A DNA stretch of 64,000 bases from positions 55,367,380 through 55,431,379 of the forward strand of contig CM067370.1 in NCBI GenBank assembly GCA_034401795.1. The letters run 5' to 3'. Positions within the stretch are counted from its first letter, which is position 1. The number at the start of each line of letters is the position of its first letter. Source of the DNA: Chaetoderma sp. LZ-2023a (Eukaryota; Mollusca; Caudofoveata; Chaetodermatida; Chaetodermatidae). The notes under the pieces were generated by a model that was not told where the DNA came from, ran no database searches, and saw nothing but the letters and a program-made list of their open reading frames with translations. The position numbers and the translations under genes are program-made. This document shows, piece after piece, positions 1 to 9,945 of the stretch.

Positions 1-216
1 GAAACCAGGTCAGTCATTGCAGTGATAAATACAGCAAGATTGCTTTCTCTTGACCTATAAATGTACATTCACTAACTATATAAACATCTGAATTTCTTCG
101 CACAGTCCTGAACATTAAATGGCTAACAATTCTATACATTATCCCTGGATTAAGTTCTCGTGTTTGCTTCTGGGTAATATTCACTTCTGGGTCTACCTAT
201 GTTAATCATGTGTATT

Positions 217-445
217 TTAACCCTTTAATGGTTAAGACAATTCCAATTCTCTCCTTGAAAATGTCCATTTGGAAAACAAAAGAAAACTATTTTTGAAAAT
301 TTACTGCAATATTATCTGATTCAGTTATTGAGCCAGGCATTCCAGTGGTAAATTTAAAAAAAAAATAGTCTTGTTTTGACCTTGAAATGGAGATTCTGCT
401 CTTGTATAGGGAGTTGTTGGCTGGCCAATGACCATTAAAGGGTTA
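217..445. mobile_element. TTAA-bounded palindromic MITE (family T)
   Basis: The left end reads TTAACCCTTTAATGG and the right end CCATTAAAGGGTTA, an inverted terminal repeat lying inside TTAA or near-TTAA. Internally the two halves are near complements: the block around ATGTCCATTTGG and AAACTATTTTTGAAAAT on the left is answered by AAATAGTC and GGAGATTCTGC on the right. No ORF is present, so this is non-autonomous. TTAA followed by CCC matches the end rule of piggyBac-type elements. That assignment is inferred from ends alone. This copy is degraded near its centre. Confidence 0.75.
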
Positions 446-1057
446 TAGCGACAATCTGACTGAAAGTTGTTGCAAGCCATGCATGTTTCATATTTAACTC
501 TCCCCATCTCAATGTTGTTGGTGTCTGTCATGTTTCATATTTAACCTCTCTCTCTCTTCCTCCCTCTCCTCACCTTCCTTCCCCTTCCCCACCGCACCCC
601 CTCCCCTCCTCACCACCTCTCCTTCTCCATCCTCTCTTTCTACCCCTCTCTATTTCCCCCCCCCCCCCCCCTTCTCTCCCTCCCTCCCTCTGATTCATAA
701 TGAGCCTCAACTCTTTGTCACGATGGCATATCTGTACATCCATTCATATCATTCCTTTTGGATTTTGTTCTGTATCTTTTAAACCTCAACATAGGCCATT
801 TATTGAAAATTTTAATGTGGCACTCGGCAGCGTTAAACGTTCAGTTAAATATCATTTCCAAACTGAAATACAAGGATGCTGTGTTAGTGTCACTATATTT
901 TGCTGCACATTGATCAGAACATTTCTACAGCCTGTGATGGCTGCCATGATTTAATTTTCAACCAATCAGAAAATAAATTAGGTTGTCCCCCTCGGTATAT
1001 GCTCTCAGTCATAGAAGTGCTATCTATAGTTTGAATATGTAGTGTAAAAGCAGTCAT
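446..1057. repeat. Polypyrimidine tract and unassigned sequence
   Basis: From about 541 to 690 the + strand is a long interrupted CT/C tract including a pure C run near 656-670. Positions 700-954 contain an open frame of 84 codons with no recognisable domain, and I do not call it a gene. Nothing else is seen. Confidence 0.6.
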
Positions 1058-1139
1058 ACAGGTAAATTGTCGAATATTGTGAAACTAATTTAACTGGAAG
1101 GCAGGAACAACTTCCAGTTAAATTAGTTTCAAAATATTC
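1058..1139. mobile_element. Family H hairpin MITE
   Basis: The left arm GAATATTGTGAAACTAATTT is answered by AAATTAGTTTCAAAATATTC on the right, around a short centre. The outer left flank ACAGGTAA complements the TTACCTGT seen beyond other H copies. This is one of about ten full copies, plus half copies, in the window. The core is non-coding and can fold into a long stem. Confidence 0.75.
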
Positions 1140-1330
1140 TAAAAGATAAATATTACATAATAAAGAATGTAATGCATTGGCACTTACATGACATCACAAA
1201 ATAGTGCTTGAGGAGACAAAATGGTGGCGATCACTGTTCAACTTTTACATGATATTACAAAACAGATAGTAGTGATAAAGATATGGGAATATGACAGCAT
1301 ATGAATGATATGGAATCTATCAACCTAGAT
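1140..1330 (-). repeat. Dispersed repeat matching 46290-46512 in opposite orientation
   Basis: The sequence from GTAATGCATTGGCACTTAC to ATGAATGATATGG is found again as its reverse complement at 46290-46512, with small differences and in the same order relative to a family H hairpin. The two are therefore copies of one longer element that carries the H hairpin at one end. No ORF is seen. Confidence 0.7.
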
Positions 1331-2617
1331 CTATCAGTGCAATACATTTGAGATGAGATTAGCATCCCTTCAATAAGATCTCAGTTGCAACAAACTCTAG
1401 CGAGTGATAAATTTAATGCGAAATGGCACTTCATGCTCTATTTATTACAAATTCCTACAGCAGAACAGATAAAAGAATAATCGTGGTGTAGCAATTGCCC
1501 AAAATCTGCGTTCTATTTTGGAGATTAGTATGAGTGGTTATTGCATCCTTTATGCCTGTCAGACAATTTCTGAGCCCTCATAACTGAAGATCTTCATGCT
1601 TGTGGCTCAAACACTTAGTCAAAGTGACACAAAATTCCTAAACACATTTGATATTGCTGAAAGGGAACAATTTGTTATTCACCCCCAGCAACATTGTTAT
1701 TCATTGATTTATTCAATATGAAATACCTTTCGCAGACATGGCAACTTGTGTATGACAGCGTGTATCTTGTGTTTCTGTGAAAGTGTGGGGGAGAGAGGGG
1801 GGGGGGGGGAGGGAAGGGAAGGGGAGGGTGTGTGTGTGTGTGGGAAATTAGCTGTGACTGAGGTGTAGCTCAGCTATTGTTGAACTGAATGACACCATCT
1901 AGTGGTATTATTAAAAGCTTAATATAGAATCATTTATAATAAAGTACCTTTTCAGAGACTTGGCAACATATCAAGCAATAAGTCAAGAGTATAAACTGGA
2001 TATAAATACTCATTATATATATTTCACATTTGACTTATAATACCCAACAACTTTCTTGTAAACATGTTTGGTCACCTTGAGATGGACTTTCTCGGCTTTC
2101 AACAAAGGTATTTAGATAAGGCTATCCCGGATATTAGTAATTACCCACGTCTAGAGGACAACGGTTTTGCCCATTCAAAGGACAGCTACTCTAACGCAAT
2201 GCCTGCATCAGTAATCAGGCCAGTCATTTGACTGTTAAATTTTCAAAATATTTTTTGTGTTGCAAAGGGACATTCAATAAGCAAATATTATTAATATAAG
2301 ATTAAAATGATTATGTTGACCAGTAAATGGTTAAGATTAATTTGACTGAATACTGCTACATGACCATGTCACAATGACTAATTAAATGACCTCGTATCTG
2401 GGTAATTAATTTGTTGTTGTGAATTATAATGATCTGCTATATCTTCCAGACCATCTGAGCGATATGCGCAGATATCGCATGCTTCTCCAGGCTAAATTGA
2501 TCCCACAGGAAGTCAGCAGAACTGGCATTATGTTTTAACCCATCGAGCGCTCTCATCTCACATGCATTCATCCCATTCTTTAAACAGCATGTCTTCATAT
2601 TGGACACAAGTTACTAG
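1331..2617. other. No gene seen; G-rich tract
   Basis: A purine-rich/G-rich tract followed by (GT)n occupies about 1785-1842. The rest carries no ORF, repeat end or motif that I can support. Confidence 0.5.
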
Positions 2618-2857
2618 TTAACCCTTTAACACTGATATCAGCCAAAAACGGCTTCTGCAGTGGTCTTGTGAAATGTCCATTTGCAGACCAAAAGAAAACG
2701 TTTTTTTTTAATTTACCACTGGAATGACTGGCTCGATAACCGAGCCAGTCATTCCAGTGGTAAATAGAAAAAAATAGTCTTCTCTTGTTCTGCAATTGGA
2801 CATTTTCTGTGAGAAAATTAAAATTTTCTTCAACAAATTCAAGGATTAAAGGGTTAA
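2618..2857. mobile_element. Family T MITE, best preserved palindrome
   Basis: TTAA plus CCCTTTAAC opens the element and GATTAAAGGG plus TTAA closes it. The centre is a perfect stem: TACCACTGGAATGACTGGCT and its complement flank a five-base ATAAC loop at about 2709-2757, with 22-bp arms. It is a good reference copy for the family. Confidence 0.85.
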
Positions 2858-2945
2858 AACAACAACAGTTGCCAGCGTTTGCAACATATGTGGCAGGCAT
2901 TGTTCAGCAGACTGCTTGACACTGAATCTGGAGAGATCAACGCTA

Positions 2946-3185
2946 TTAACTCTTTAATGGTCACATTTTGTCAAGAAAATCCAAACATTTGCTTATTGAA
3001 TAATGTCCATTTTGCAGGCCAAGAAAGGGCTACCTTTGAAAATTTACCACTGGGATGACTGGCTCGGTTATCCAGGCATTTCAGTGGTAAATTTTCAAAA
3101 ATAGTATTCTCTTTGCCTGTAAATGGCCATTCCTCAAGAGCACTGCAGAGGCCGGTTTTGGTCGGCTTTACCATTAAATGGTTAA
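2946..3185. mobile_element. Family T MITE
   Basis: The element begins TTAACTCTTTAATGG and ends CCATTAAATGGTTAA. The centre, around CTGGGATGACTGGCTCGG, is less symmetrical than in the 2618 copy. It lies only about 90 bp downstream of that copy, in the same region-wide cluster. Confidence 0.8.
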
Positions 3186-3309
3186 GATTAATACACATTG
3201 AACACAGCTACATCATGCCAGATGAATGTTTAATCCTGACTAGGCTTATATCATAATGTGTGTGTCTTTGTGGTCACAGTTCAATGTGACCTGACAGAAA
3301 GCAGCTTTT

Positions 3310-3530
3310 TTAAACATTTAATGTTGAAATTGGCCAAGAAAAATTTAAATATTTGTTTATTGAATGTCCAATTGGAGGCCAACAGAAGATTATTTTTTAA
3401 ATGTACCGCTGTAATGATTGTCTCAGATATCGCTAAAGGCGTTCCAGCAGCCAATTTTCACAAATAGTCTTTTCGTGGCCTACAAATGGACATTTCTCAA
3501 GACAACTGCAGAGGCTGGTTTAAGGCGTTA
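3310..3530. mobile_element. Degraded family T MITE
   Basis: Both ends are mutated (TTAAACATTTAATG on the left, GGTTTAAGGCGTTA on the right). The interior keeps the family order: AAGAAAATTTAAAT, a Cx-rich block resembling ATGTCCATTTGCAGGCC, a central imperfect stem, then ACATTTCTCAAGAC and CTGCAGAGGC. Confidence 0.65.
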
Positions 3531-3587
3531 TACTTTACACGCCACTCACGCCAGAAGCGACAAATTCTTTTTGTTATAAGGAATATT

Positions 3588-3650
3588 CTAGTCAATATTT
3601 TGAAACTAATTTGACTGGGAGCTGTTGCTACCATATTCAAGAGCTTACAT
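3588..3650. mobile_element. Half copy of family H hairpin
   Basis: CAATATTTTGAAACTAATTTGACTGGG followed by a GCTGTTGCTACC centre is the left half of family H. The right arm is missing. Confidence 0.55.
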
Positions 3651-3871
3651 TTATTTGTCTTATAATAGGACCTTTAATTGGAATTTTAGGGATTAAATGA
3701 TTAAATTCTGTAGTTGTAGCTCGTAACTGTGTACATCAGTCTGTCTGCCAGTCTGTCTATCAAATTTTCTTACTTTCAGACAAATGCCGCTTAAGGTCTG
3801 TCGTAATCATCATATGTCCCGCATCACACTCATGAATTATGTATATCTGTGTTTAATTGCTACATATATGT

Positions 3872-4109
3872 TTAACCCTTTAATGGTCAAATTTGGGCAT
3901 AAAAATTGTAATATTTTCTTATTAAATGGCCATTTACAAGCCAAGAAAAAACAATTTTGAAAATTTATCACTGGAATGACTGGCTCGATAACCAAGCCAG
4001 TCATTCCAGTGATAAATTTTCAAAATTGTATTTTGTTGGCCTATACACGAACATTCCACAAGACAATGGTAGAGGCCTGTTTTAGCCGGTATGACCATTA
4101 ACGGGTTAA
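3872..4109. mobile_element. Family T MITE
   Basis: The ends are TTAACCCTTTAATGG and CCATTAACGGGTTAA. The central stem has 20-bp arms starting TATCACTGGAATGACTGGCT. Both TTAA boundaries are intact. Confidence 0.85.
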
Positions 4110-4426
4110 ATGTGGTTCTGCATTTAATGTCCTGTCTAGATATTTTACAACAATAAAAATAATCTCAAAAGACAACTAAATGTATACATGTATTGATCCA
4201 ATGTCTGCGATATAATTCATTGCTAACATAGCCATACATTAAATCAACCTGATTGATCTTGCCATTTGCGGTCCATCTTGTCATTTGCGGTCCATCTGGG
4301 ATACCTTAATTATCACAAAAATATCTTCTCCAACACCGTAGAAAAACCCACTATGAATCAATAACAGGAAGAAATTCTGATTTGTGCTGGACAGACACAT
4401 GTGACTACATAAAAAACATGATTGTA
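4110..4426. other. No gene or clear repeat seen
   Basis: Short direct repeat CATTTGCGGTCCATCTTG/CATTTGCGGTCCATCTGG near 4263-4300. Nothing else is supported. Confidence 0.4.
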
Positions 4427-4600
4427 TTAACTCTTTAGTGGTCAAGTTGCCCAAAACTGGCCGCTGTTATGCTCTTTATAAAAGTCTACGTGCTGGCCAA
4501 GAAAAAACTATTTTTAAAAAGTCATCATTCCAGCAGTACATTTTTTTAAGAATTCTCTTCTTGATATGCAAATGTGAATTCACTCTCATCAAATATTCAA
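4427..4600. mobile_element. Truncated family T MITE
   Basis: Starts TTAACTCTTTAGTGGTCAAG and keeps the left half and centre (AAGAAAAAACTATTTTTAAAAAG). The right terminus is not recognisable. Confidence 0.55.
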
Positions 4601-4687
4601 AATTTTATGCAAACCTCGACCACTAGCTGTCTGTCTGCTGCAAGCCACCAGACAATAATTTCAATGCGCAATAAATCTGGACCGGTT

Positions 4688-4770
4688 GAATATTTTGAAA
4701 ACAATTTGACTGAGATTTGTTTGTGGCTTAGCCACCAACAACTGTCAGTCAAATTGTTTTCAAAATATTC
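4688..4770. mobile_element. Family H hairpin MITE
   Basis: GAATATTTTGAAAACAATTT on the left and AAATTGTTTTCAAAATATTC on the right form a near-perfect stem around TTTGTGGCTTAGCCACCAAC. The arms carry the same compensating change relative to other copies (AACAATT/AATTGTT). That fits amplification of a variant subfamily better than independent mutation. Confidence 0.8.
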
Positions 4771-5191
4771 TGCGGGTCAAGAGTTAAACTCTATGGAAAA
4801 TGTAATCGCCAGAAATTCAGCATACAGACAGATAACATGGTTAAACCATCCCAAGAGTGTAAGCATTCTTGAATATTTATTATCTAAGATATTTCATACA
4901 GCGAGGCGTGTATTGAATTCGACCATTGTGTGTGAACTCCTCGCAGTGATTTACAATTAAAAACCTTACATACTGGTATCGATCCATCCAAGACAAAGAT
5001 CATGGTTTAGCACTAGTAACTTGCATAGCTCAGGATATCTGTCTGTCTGTCTGTCTATCTGTCTGTATCCGGAGATGTAGCTAAAAAACTGCTCGTATGA
5101 TTTGGATAAAATTTGATCACCACAAAGGAATGTACCATAAACTAGATTTTCCAGACTTTGGTGATGCTCATGATAAGAAAAATTGTATCTA

Positions 5192-5436
5192 TTAACCCTT
5201 TAACCCTCAAATTTGTTCCAAAATTTTTTATATTTTCTCCAAGAAAATGTCAGTTATCAGACCAAGAGAAGACTATTTTTGAAAAGTTACCACCGGAATA
5301 ACTAGGTGGGTTATCGGGCCAGTCATTCCAGTGGTAAATTTTCAAAAATGGTATTCTGTTGGTCTGAATATAGACATTTCTCAAGGTCACTGTTGAAGCC
5401 ATTTTGGGCTGATGTGAGTGTTAAATAAAGGGTTAA
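5192..5436. mobile_element. Family T MITE
   Basis: TTAACCCTTTAACCCTC opens and GTTAAATAAAGGGTTAA closes the element. The centre is a stem around ACCGGAATAACTAGG. Upstream at about 5038-5066 is a (CTGT)n tract followed by a single core-like segment, probably the 5' end of a decayed core-repeat element. Confidence 0.8.
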
Positions 5437-5754
5437 TCGATATCTCGGAAGCTTCTGATCCGATCTGTTTAGATTTTTAATACAAGAAAGCGGTGACCGT
5501 ACACTAGGATTTCACAACTATGCAGCAGGATAAAAAATCTGTAAAATGCGAAGAATCTTTACAATGTGATGAAAATAGGATTGTGAGTGTCTCTGATTCA
5601 TCTTGTTTTATAGTCTTTGTTTAAATTCTTTTCTTTCATGCAAATCTTGTGCTATTGAATGCGTAATCCGTACACTGACTGCTGAAATACCAGATTGTTA
5701 AGTTCCACTTCTTTTCATGCCATGCCAGGCTTCTGCTTTTGAGCTAATGTTACG
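5437..5754. other. No gene seen
   Basis: No ORF or repeat boundary that I can support. Confidence 0.4.
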
Positions 5755-5910
5755 TTAACATGTTAATGGTCAAGGCGACCAAAGACAGTCTTTACAGTGG
5801 TCGTAGTGAATGTCTATTTGCAGGCCATGAGAAGACTATTTTTGAAATGTTACCACAAGAATGACTAACTTGATAATCTTGGCTAACAAATGGTCATTGG
5901 CTAAAATAAG
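5755..5910. mobile_element. Partial family T MITE
   Basis: Begins TTAACATGTTAATGGTCAAGG and contains the family blocks GTCTATTTGCAGGCCATGAG and TACCACAAGAATGACTAAC. The right half is lost. Confidence 0.55.
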
Positions 5911-6169
5911 ATTAGAATTTTTTTTTGGTCAAATCTCTAATAACAGCAACAGTTTTCAGCAACTTCGTTTGCTTGCAATGCACCATCCAGCATCCTACAG
6001 ACTCTAGAAAATAACATCTTTGCATCATTGATTAATTCATTGGCATTATTCATATCTGTAAAGTGTTAATGCTGTTGGAGAAGAGCCACCAGTTTTCAGT
6101 GCATGCATGTATTCCATTGATCTATAGATTTAAATATATAACCTTTATTTGTGTAACACTTTGATGGTC

Positions 6170-6865
6170 GAGAAGTAATCACTTTGTCTGTCAGTGATTA
6201 TGCCGCCGTTCCCCCGATATAGATATGTGTGTGGGTTTTGGGGGTGGTATATAGCATTTGTCCGTCCGGTGGGATAATTCTATCTCTAGTGGAGAAAGCT
6301 TCACCAAACTTGGTTTGGAGGTTGGTTTTTGGTGTTTGAAGAAGCTTATCAATTTTGGTGTCAAAGGTCACAGTCATGGTGACATAATTAATGAAGTAAT
6401 ATAGTGTTTCCGGATGATAACTCGAGTGTGGGAGCTTGTCCTTGGTGGTTCGAAGAATGATTATAGTGATTAATGATTTAATATTGCATTTCCGGGTGAT
6501 AACTCGAGTTGTATAGAAAGGATCATTACCAATCTTTCATGGGTCCGAAAAAGCCTATCAATTTTGGTGGTCAACGGTCAAGGTTACCTAATTAATGATG
6601 TAATATTGTGTTTCCGGATGATAACTCACGTTCTATTGAAGAGATCATTACCAATCTTGAGTGGGAGCTTGTCCTTGTTGACCCGAAGAACCCTATCAAT
6701 TTTCTGATTAAAGGTCAAGTTCACAGTGACCTAATTAATGATGTAATATTACGTTTCCGGATGATAATGCAAGTTCGATTGACAGGACACTAATTTTGGT
6801 TGGGAGCTTGTCCTTGGTGGTCCGAAGAACCCTATCGATTTGGGGGCCAAATGATCATAATATGA
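6170..6865 (+). repeat. Core-repeat element, family E
   Basis: The motif TTTCCGGATGATAACTC recurs at about 6409, 6612 and 6753, with a truncated unit near 6489. Between occurrences the order is conserved: ATCATTACCAATCTT, GGGAGCTTGTCCTTG, CCGAAGAACCCTATCAATTT, AAAGGTCAAG and TAATTAATGATGTAATATT. The last full step is 141 bp. Open frames across it (for example 6608-6793) only translate the repeat. The TTTCCGGATGATAACTC block also occurs in family D, so E and D cores may share ancestry. Confidence 0.65.
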
Positions 6866-7040
6866 CTTGGCAGCACCAAGTCAAATTACTTTCAAAATAT
6901 TCAACAGCTTACCTGTATACTTCATTGATATTGGGATTCTGGAAAGTCAGGGTTCGATCCACACCAACTCGTGCAAAGTGTGTGTGAAGCTTAGCTAGAA
7001 ATCAGCGGGGCATAGCTAGAAATGGATTAATCTAGTAGGT
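6866..7040 (+). mobile_element. Half H hairpin joined to SINE-like flank (S)
   Basis: AAGTCAAATTACTTTCAAAATATTCAAC is the right arm of family H. It is followed by TACCTGTAT and then a segment with GGTTCGATCC at 6951-6960, GAAGCTTAGCTAG and GGGCATAGCTAG. The same order follows H hairpins at 21138 and 55199. GGTTCGATCC matches a pol III B box, so a tRNA-derived SINE origin is possible. No convincing A box was found. Confidence 0.5.
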
Positions 7041-7697
7041 AGAATGTCAGTTTTTAATGGACATTTAATTCATCAAATGCTTATCCAATTTGAATAAAAC
7101 TTAAATGTAATGTGACGTAAACAAATATTCTGGCGAATATCTTTTACCATGAGCATCTGGTTTGATAGGAGACTGTTACTTTTCATATGTATTCAACAGT
7201 TTTCCACATACTTGCGATGCTATGCACATCATCAGATTTCAGCCATTATTAATGTCTATCATGTGCAGTTGCCTGAAGACAAATGATTGGAAGTTATAGA
7301 TGTCACCACCGGTCACAAATAGTATCACTGGTCAGTGGTCATACAAATTGATGGAAACTGGCCAATGTGTATCAATAATGAAGACAACTATTCAGGATTC
7401 AGCTGTAATAGAATGGAAAGTTATAGATCGATACTGATCAACGTTATTATTGCTGAGAGTTTGTTGGACGTTACAACTAAAAGTGGATCTTACAAGTCCC
7501 ATATATATTAAACTAGACCACAGTGTACTCACAACAGCTTATGAACTGACCACTACAATTGCAGGTGAAACTGCGCGAATGCTGCTACTACGATGACAAT
7601 ATATTTTATTTTATTTCAGCATCTGTATCACGAATGTGCAGACAGCTCGTTCTATAGTACAGTACTACAGCTCATAAATGAGCTAATATTTTCTTTT
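7041..7697. other. No gene seen
   Basis: No supported feature in this stretch. Open frames at 7593-7919 cross the following hairpin and are not coding. Confidence 0.4.
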
Positions 7698-7769
7698 GAA
7701 TATTTTGAACATAATTGGATTGGAAGTCTGCTGTCCAATATATTCCAATCCAATTGTTCAAAATATTCA
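7698..7769. mobile_element. Family H hairpin MITE
   Basis: GAATATTTTGAACATAATTGGATTGGA is answered by TCCAATCCAATTGTTCAAAATATTC with a short centre. The arms keep complementarity although they differ from the standard H sequence. Confidence 0.75.
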
Positions 7770-7914
7770 ATAATACGTTTTATTTTGATTTGGATGCATT
7801 CTACATTAATTCTGAGCTGTTCTGTATGGATGTATTTAATTTGTTTCAGCATCTGTGTCATGAGTATTCAGACACCTAGTTCTATATTAGCCTTTCATGG
7901 CATCAAGCAAGACA

Positions 7915-8036
7915 TATAAATGGCTTCAGCAATCCTCTCAGAAATGTCCAGTTGCTGGCTAAGAGACTATTTTTGAAAATTTATTACTCAAATGGGCATT
8001 CACTGGGTGACCGAATCTTGACCGTTAAATCATTAA
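7915..8036. mobile_element. Degraded family T fragment
   Basis: Contains GAAATGTCCAGTTGCTGGC, GACTATTTTTGAAAATTTA and terminal TCTTGACCGTTAAATCATTAA, the block order of family T without a clear left end. Confidence 0.45.
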
Positions 8037-8444
8037 ACATGTTGAATATTTTGGAAATAAATCGCCTGTATGTTTCTGCTATTGTTGCTGTCATAGCATT
8101 GTCTTCTGCTCGAGGCACTGTAAAGAAGGCTTGGTGATAGCACCGTTTGCGTCTTATTGTTCCCGCTATCAGTTAATCCCCATGCTCGGTAGATGATCCT
8201 CATTATGTGCTCAAACATACTATAGCACTAATCAGACTGGTCTAAACAACGTCAATACATCTCACTTTACCGAACCTGTTTGGTTGGTTTGATTGAACAG
8301 TTCTTAATGGATTACCAGGACTGAGCAGTTCCTAATGGATTCCTATACCTTACTTGATGAACCAAGTTTAATAACCTAGATCTATTTAGGCTGTTCAACT
8401 TGACTGTATCTCCAAGTCAGGGTTGGCAAGTTTTGGACACTAGT

Positions 8445-8478
8445 GGTTTAAACCGCGGTTTAAACCATGGTTTAAACC
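8445..8478. promoter_or_regulatory. Three phased GGTTTAAACC palindromes at hAT left end
   Basis: GGTTTAAACC occurs at 8445-8454, 8457-8466 and 8469-8478, separated by GC and AT, an exact 12-bp period. Each unit is a perfect decamer palindrome. It lies 27 bp inside the transposon terminus, where hAT transposases usually have subterminal binding sites. A binding role is inferred. Confidence 0.7.
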
Positions 8479-8665
8479 GTCCGCCCAAAATAGGTTTTGG
8501 ACACCTTAAATTGTCCAAAACTGTCCAAAACCTAAAATATTGGTATAAAAAATATTTTTCGGAAATGTAATTTTCTTAAAACAACTATATAGCATTTAGA
8601 CACATACAGGTACATGTACATATTGATGGATGGTTATCTACATGTATTTTTGGATACTTTATTGC

Positions 8666-8669
<4 letters not shown>

Positions 8670-8724
<55 letters not shown>
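8670..8724 (+). repeat. (AAT)n microsatellite
   Basis: Uninterrupted AAT repeats of about 18 units inside the hAT element, 5' of its first exon. Confidence 0.9.
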
Positions 8725-9557
8725 CTAAAAGGACACATGATTTCAATAAATTAGGAGTCTTATTTGCTTCTTTCTATAATCCATGGGTTAATTTTTTTCA
8801 ACTTTTGTTTGTCTTAAATGTTTTAACTCTGTATATTTCGACCAGTTGTGTTAAACCCACAGAAACCCTATTTAATCAATAATGTAAACATATTAGACTA
8901 CCTATGTACAGCTAGATGTTTATATTATTATGAACTGTCTCTGTGTCTAAATCTATTTCTTGCAAAATGTTCATGGCCTATGGAAGAATCTTAAACTCAT
9001 AGAGAAAATATAGTCTGCTAAGATGTTGTTTCAACAATTAACTGATGACCCTTGCTCTCTAAGGCCATTTTAGAATGCACTACTCAGTACACACATTAGC
9101 TATGTTTACATAAGATCTTATGCAAATTTGGGATTAAGGCATTAATCTGATAGAATATAAATTAGATTCTTCATGTTTTCATCTATCCTCAGTTAATGCT
9201 AGATATCAATTAGACAATTAGTAAAAAGATATCCTTGTGCTACATTAATCTTTGAATTCTTCTGTTGTCCTGAATATTTATGTGTTGATGGTATTTGAAA
9301 TAGTTAATATGTATTTCAAAGGTGGTAGGCCTAAGGATCCAATTTGGAAGCACTTTTTGGAAGTTAAGATTAATGGCAAACAAATGGCTAAGTGTAGAGG
9401 ATGTGAGTACACAGTTGTCAACAAGGTAGCAAGGATGAAAATAGACTATGAGAAGCATGAGAAGTCTACTGAAAGTCCTGTTGAACAGGCTGATACAGAC
9501 AGTGCAGACACACATCAGCAAAGACATCAAGATTTTGAAGGTAAATAAAATTAATGC

Positions 9558-9745
9558 TTAACCCCTTGCCCTCTAATGTCAATAATTAAAAATTCTATAT
9601 TTTATTGTGACTATACCAAGGAAACTGGTTTTAATTTTTCAACAATTTTGTTGGGCGATGACAAATTTGTTGAAAATAAAAAAACAGTTTATCTTTTAAT
9701 TTTATTTGAAAAATGTTTTTTGTTGACATTGGAGTGCTAGGAGTC
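9558..9745. repeat. Hairpin inside hAT intron
   Basis: Starts TTAACCCCTTGCCC. The centre pairs TTTTTCAACAATTTTGTTGG with CAAATTTGTTGAAAATAAAAA. It resembles the hairpins at 48837 and 61620 and lies in the transposase intron, so it adds no coding change. Confidence 0.5.
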
Positions 9746-9765
9746 CAATATATCTAATACATGCC

Positions 9766-9945
9766 TTAACCCTTTCACCGATGAATTCCTCAGCTATCAT
9801 TTTCAAGGACACTATGCGGGAAAACTGCAGAATATTTTGAAACTAATTTGACTGGAAAACAAATTTACTCGTGAAATGACTGCCGCTTTTACTAAGCCAG
9901 TCATTTCAGTGAAAAATTTTCAAAATTTTTTGCTAAGTTGTGTTT
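9766..9945. mobile_element. Degraded T/H composite MITE in hAT intron
   Basis: Left end TTAACCCTTTCACCGATG is T-like. The middle carries the H left arm GAATATTTTGAAACTAATTTG, then a T-like stem (GAAATGACTG ... AAGCCAGTCATTTCAG). One MITE appears to have inserted in, or recombined with, the other. Confidence 0.5.

Noticed and set aside
700-954. 84-codon open frame after the polypyrimidine tract
   Set aside because: No recognisable domain, no splice or neighbour context, and length expected by chance in this window.
4574-4960. 128-codon open frame
   Set aside because: It passes through the family H hairpin at 4688-4770, giving a mirrored peptide; no conserved domain.
6951-6960. GGTTCGATCC as part of a functional tRNA gene
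   Set aside because: No A box or cloverleaf can be drawn around it; at most it is a SINE-type B box.
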